A stretch of 62,744 bases of DNA from NCBI RefSeq assembly GCF_000813425.1, contig NZ_JWIB01000046.1:1-62744 (forward strand), read 5' to 3'. The stretch is from Sporosarcina sp. ZBG7A (GTDB lineage: Bacteria; Bacillota; Bacilli; Bacillales_A; Planococcaceae). The translations under genes were made by a program, and so were the position numbers. This document shows, piece by piece, positions 60,917-62,744 of this stretch; position 1 is the first letter of the stretch, and the number at the start of each line of letters is the position of its first letter. The notes beneath the pieces are model-generated. The model did not search any database and had not been told where the DNA came from. It saw only the letters and a program-made list of their open reading frames with translations.

Positions 60917-62410
60917 ATGTCACAGCTGTCAAAAAAGGAAATCGTTGAAAGCGTTCCACAAAAAGGCTTCTTCGGTCATCCAAAAGGATTGTTCTCGTTG
61001 TTCTTCACAGAATTCTGGGAGCGCTTTTCTTACTACGGGATGCGAGCTATTCTCGTTTTCTATATGTATTACGAAGTATCAGAAGGCGGTCTAGGAATTG
61101 AACAAGGAACCGCACTTGCTATTGTTTCGCTATATGGTTCCCTCGTCTACATGTCAGGGGTCATTGGTGGCTGGTTGGCGGACCGAGTGTTCGGCACCTC
61201 ACGTTCTGTCTTTATAGGCGGAATTTTCATAATGCTCGGGCACATTGTACTTTCTTTCCCTGGAAATCTTGGAATGCTCTTCTTCTCAATGGCATTAATC
61301 GTCATTGGTACAGGTTTACTCAAGCCTAACGTTTCAAGCATGGTTGGAGATATTTACCCTGAAGGTGACAATCGTCAAGATGCTGGATTCAGTATCTTCT
61401 ATATGGGGATCAACCTAGGTAGCTTCATTGCACCACTTACTGCCGGAACAATCGGAACAGAATACAATTTCCATCTAGGATTTAGTGTAGCTGCATTTGG
61501 TATGTTCCTTGGTCTTGTTATGTTTGTAATCACTAAGAAAAAGAACTTAGGTCTTGCAGGAACCTATGTCGCAAACCCATTATCTCCTGCCGAGAAGAAA
61601 ACCACGATCAAAATTGTCGGAATTGCAGTTATTATATTAGCAATTCTAGTTGCAATCGCAATTCCAACTGGATATCTAACTTTGAATTCATTCACAGCTT
61701 TAGTCGGTATTCTCGGATTCGCCATTCCTGCAACGTATTTCGTTGTCATGTATCGCAGTCCTAAAACAACATCTGTTGAAAAATCACGCGTACTCGCTTA
61801 CATTCCGCTGTTCTTAGCAGCTGTTATGTTCTGGTCCATTGCAGAGCAAGGATCAACGATTTTAGCGTTGTATGCAGATAAAAGAACGAACTTGGATTTC
61901 TTAGGAATTCACATTTCGCCTGCATGGTTCCAATCACTGAACCCATTATTCATCATCATTTTCGCACCAGTCTTTGCATGGCTTTGGGTTAAGCTTGGTG
62001 ACCGCCAGCCTTCAATCCCTCACAAGTTCTCGCTTGGATTGCTGTTTGCGGGTATTTCATTTATTGTCATCCTGCTTCCTGGCGTTATGAGTGGTACAGA
62101 TGCATTAGTAAGCCCAATTTGGCTGGCATTAAGTATCTTTACGCTCGTACTCGGTGAATTGTGTATTTCACCAGTCGGATTATCAGCTACAACGAAACTT
62201 GCGCCTTCAGCGTTTACTGCACAGACGATGAGCCTTTGGTTCTTGTCGAATGCGGCAGCACAGGCATTGAATGCACAGCTTGTTAAATTCTATTCTGCTG
62301 ATACTGAAATGCTCTATTTCGGAATTATCGGTGGGGTTGCGATCGTGCTTTCTATCATCGTGTTCTTTATCTCCCCTATCATTTCTCGTTATATGAAGGG
62401 TGTTCATTAA
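60917..62410 (+). CDS. dtpT: Proton-dependent di/tripeptide transporter (POT)
   Basis: 497 residues, ATG after AAAGGAGG. The POT/PTR2 hallmark EFWERFSYYGMRAILVFYM (ExxER, Glu32-Glu35-Arg36) is in the first helix. About twelve to fourteen membrane helices follow, and the FSIFYMGINLGSFIAPLTAG motif is present. It imports di- and tripeptides with protons. The gene symbol is given by similarity to DtpT. A palindrome lies upstream. A terminator follows. Confidence 0.92.
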   Translation: MSQLSKKEIVESVPQKGFFGHPKGLFSLFFTEFWERFSYYGMRAILVFYMYYEVSEGGLGIEQGTALAIVSLYGSLVYMSGVIGGWLADRVFGTSRSVFIGGIFIMLGHIVLSFPGNLGMLFFSMALIVIGTGLLKPNVSSMVGDIYPEGDNRQDAGFSIFYMGINLGSFIAPLTAGTIGTEYNFHLGFSVAAFGMFLGLVMFVITKKKNLGLAGTYVANPLSPAEKKTTIKIVGIAVIILAILVAIAIPTGYLTLNSFTALVGILGFAIPATYFVVMYRSPKTTSVEKSRVLAYIPLFLAAVMFWSIAEQGSTILALYADKRTNLDFLGIHISPAWFQSLNPLFIIIFAPVFAWLWVKLGDRQPSIPHKFSLGLLFAGISFIVILLPGVMSGTDALVSPIWLALSIFTLVLGELCISPVGLSATTKLAPSAFTAQTMSLWFLSNAAAQALNAQLVKFYSADTEMLYFGIIGGVAIVLSIIVFFISPIISRYMKGVH

Positions 62411-62451
62411 TTCTATCAAAAAAGCTGTTTCCTTAGATTGAAACCGCTCAA

Positions 62452-62500
62452 GACTGTAGACAAACTCCAGTAATCTTTGGGGTTGCCTACAGTCTTTTTT
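62452..62500 (+). terminator. Rho-independent terminator
   Basis: GACTGTAG and CTACAGTC form the outer stem around a 28-nt loop with inner pairing, then TTTTTT. Confidence 0.75.
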
Positions 62501-62514
62501 CTTTTACAATAGGT

Positions 62515-62668
62515 TTAACTATGAAAAGTTGATTTACGCTGCAAGCGGACGCTATGCTTTTCCTTGGCATCGACAAAGACGCGTTCAACTGTCTCCTTAC
62601 ATTTTATAGACTTCTTTGATTTCATATCGGTGTTCCAAATCTTACGCTACATCTAGTTAGTCTTGCCA
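62515..62668 (-). pseudogene. IS1182-type transposase relic
   Basis: On the minus strand, joining two frames reads WQD, stop, LDVA, stop, DLEHRYEIKEVYKM, then a shift and CKETVERVFVDAKEKHSVRL to a TAA at 62515. The ETVER-FADAKEKHG block is the signature of IS1182-family transposase C-terminal regions. At least two stops and one shift show that it is dead. The relic enters from the right edge of the window; terminal inverted repeats are not visible. Confidence 0.55.
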
Positions 62669-62744
62669 GCTGGACACGGAGTTCTCCAATTGCATTCTCT
62701 GCTTGAATGATGTGAATGTGTCAAAGGACATTCAGTTGATTGAA

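Overview
The window looks like chromosome from an AT-rich, low-GC Gram-positive bacterium of the Bacillales, most likely Planococcaceae (Sporosarcina-like). The evidence is strong AGGAGG ribosome binding sites, frequent TTG/GTG starts, the Bacillus-type gene orders yojN-yojO / odhB-odhA, ctpA-deoD, thyA-dfrA-ypjP and xpaC-telA, and protein families typical of Bacillales (BrxA, YozE, YpmS/YpmR, DUF6501, DUF1033, CvfC). The genus is inferred from family content, not from a marker gene.

Layout. (1) 1-2.7 kb is the eroded end of a prophage on the minus strand: a tail-fibre gene that has lost its 5' end, a tail-assembly-like gene, an XkdX-like small gene and small membrane proteins, with a repeated 3'-end/terminator module. 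(2) 3-16 kb is an accessory stretch of short operons: a histidine phosphatase, two ArsR+SRPBCC pairs that share a duplicated operator, a GntR regulator with a DUF1648 membrane protein, several lipoproteins, a FusB-type EF-G-binding protein, a CD3324-family regulator, an alpha/beta hydrolase, a YcgG/GntA-like protein and a methyltransferase. Gene relics lie between them. (3) 16-31 kb holds a tandem lipoprotein pair, an NSS transporter, a GIY-YIG-like protein without its tyrosines, a VLRF1 release factor, a YjjG phosphatase, an unusual non-coding block of 20-21-bp arrays (22.6-23.1 kb), a SEC-C protein, a diguanylate cyclase, a patatin, a promoter-driven non-coding RNA candidate (27.0-27.25 kb), a CynX/NimT transporter and an ABC-F protein. 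(4) 31-42 kb has a cold-shock gene behind a leader hairpin that looks like an attenuator, xpaC-telA, the MoxR/VWA pair, the 2-oxoglutarate dehydrogenase genes and a MurG. (5) 43-62 kb is mostly housekeeping: a MATE pump, a CAP-domain protein with PVEKPDT repeats, a CobW GTPase, CtpA, DeoD, YozE, MsrA/MsrB, YpmS/YpmR, DegV, a PAQR protein, ThyA/DfrA, YpjP, a methyltransferase, BrxA, CvfC, an ABC-F ATPase and a POT peptide transporter. An IS1182-type transposase relic ends the window.

Functional themes are central metabolism (odhAB), cell-wall synthesis and turnover (murG, ctpA, CAP protein), oxidative thiol and methionine repair (brxA, msrAB), one-carbon and nucleotide metabolism (thyA, dfrA, deoD, yjjG-like), translation quality control (two ABC-F proteins, VLRF1, FusB-type protein) and peptide or amino-acid uptake. 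I found no complete defence system, CRISPR array, rRNA, tRNA or intact mobile element. The most unexplained structure is the periodic non-coding block at 22.6-23.1 kb.
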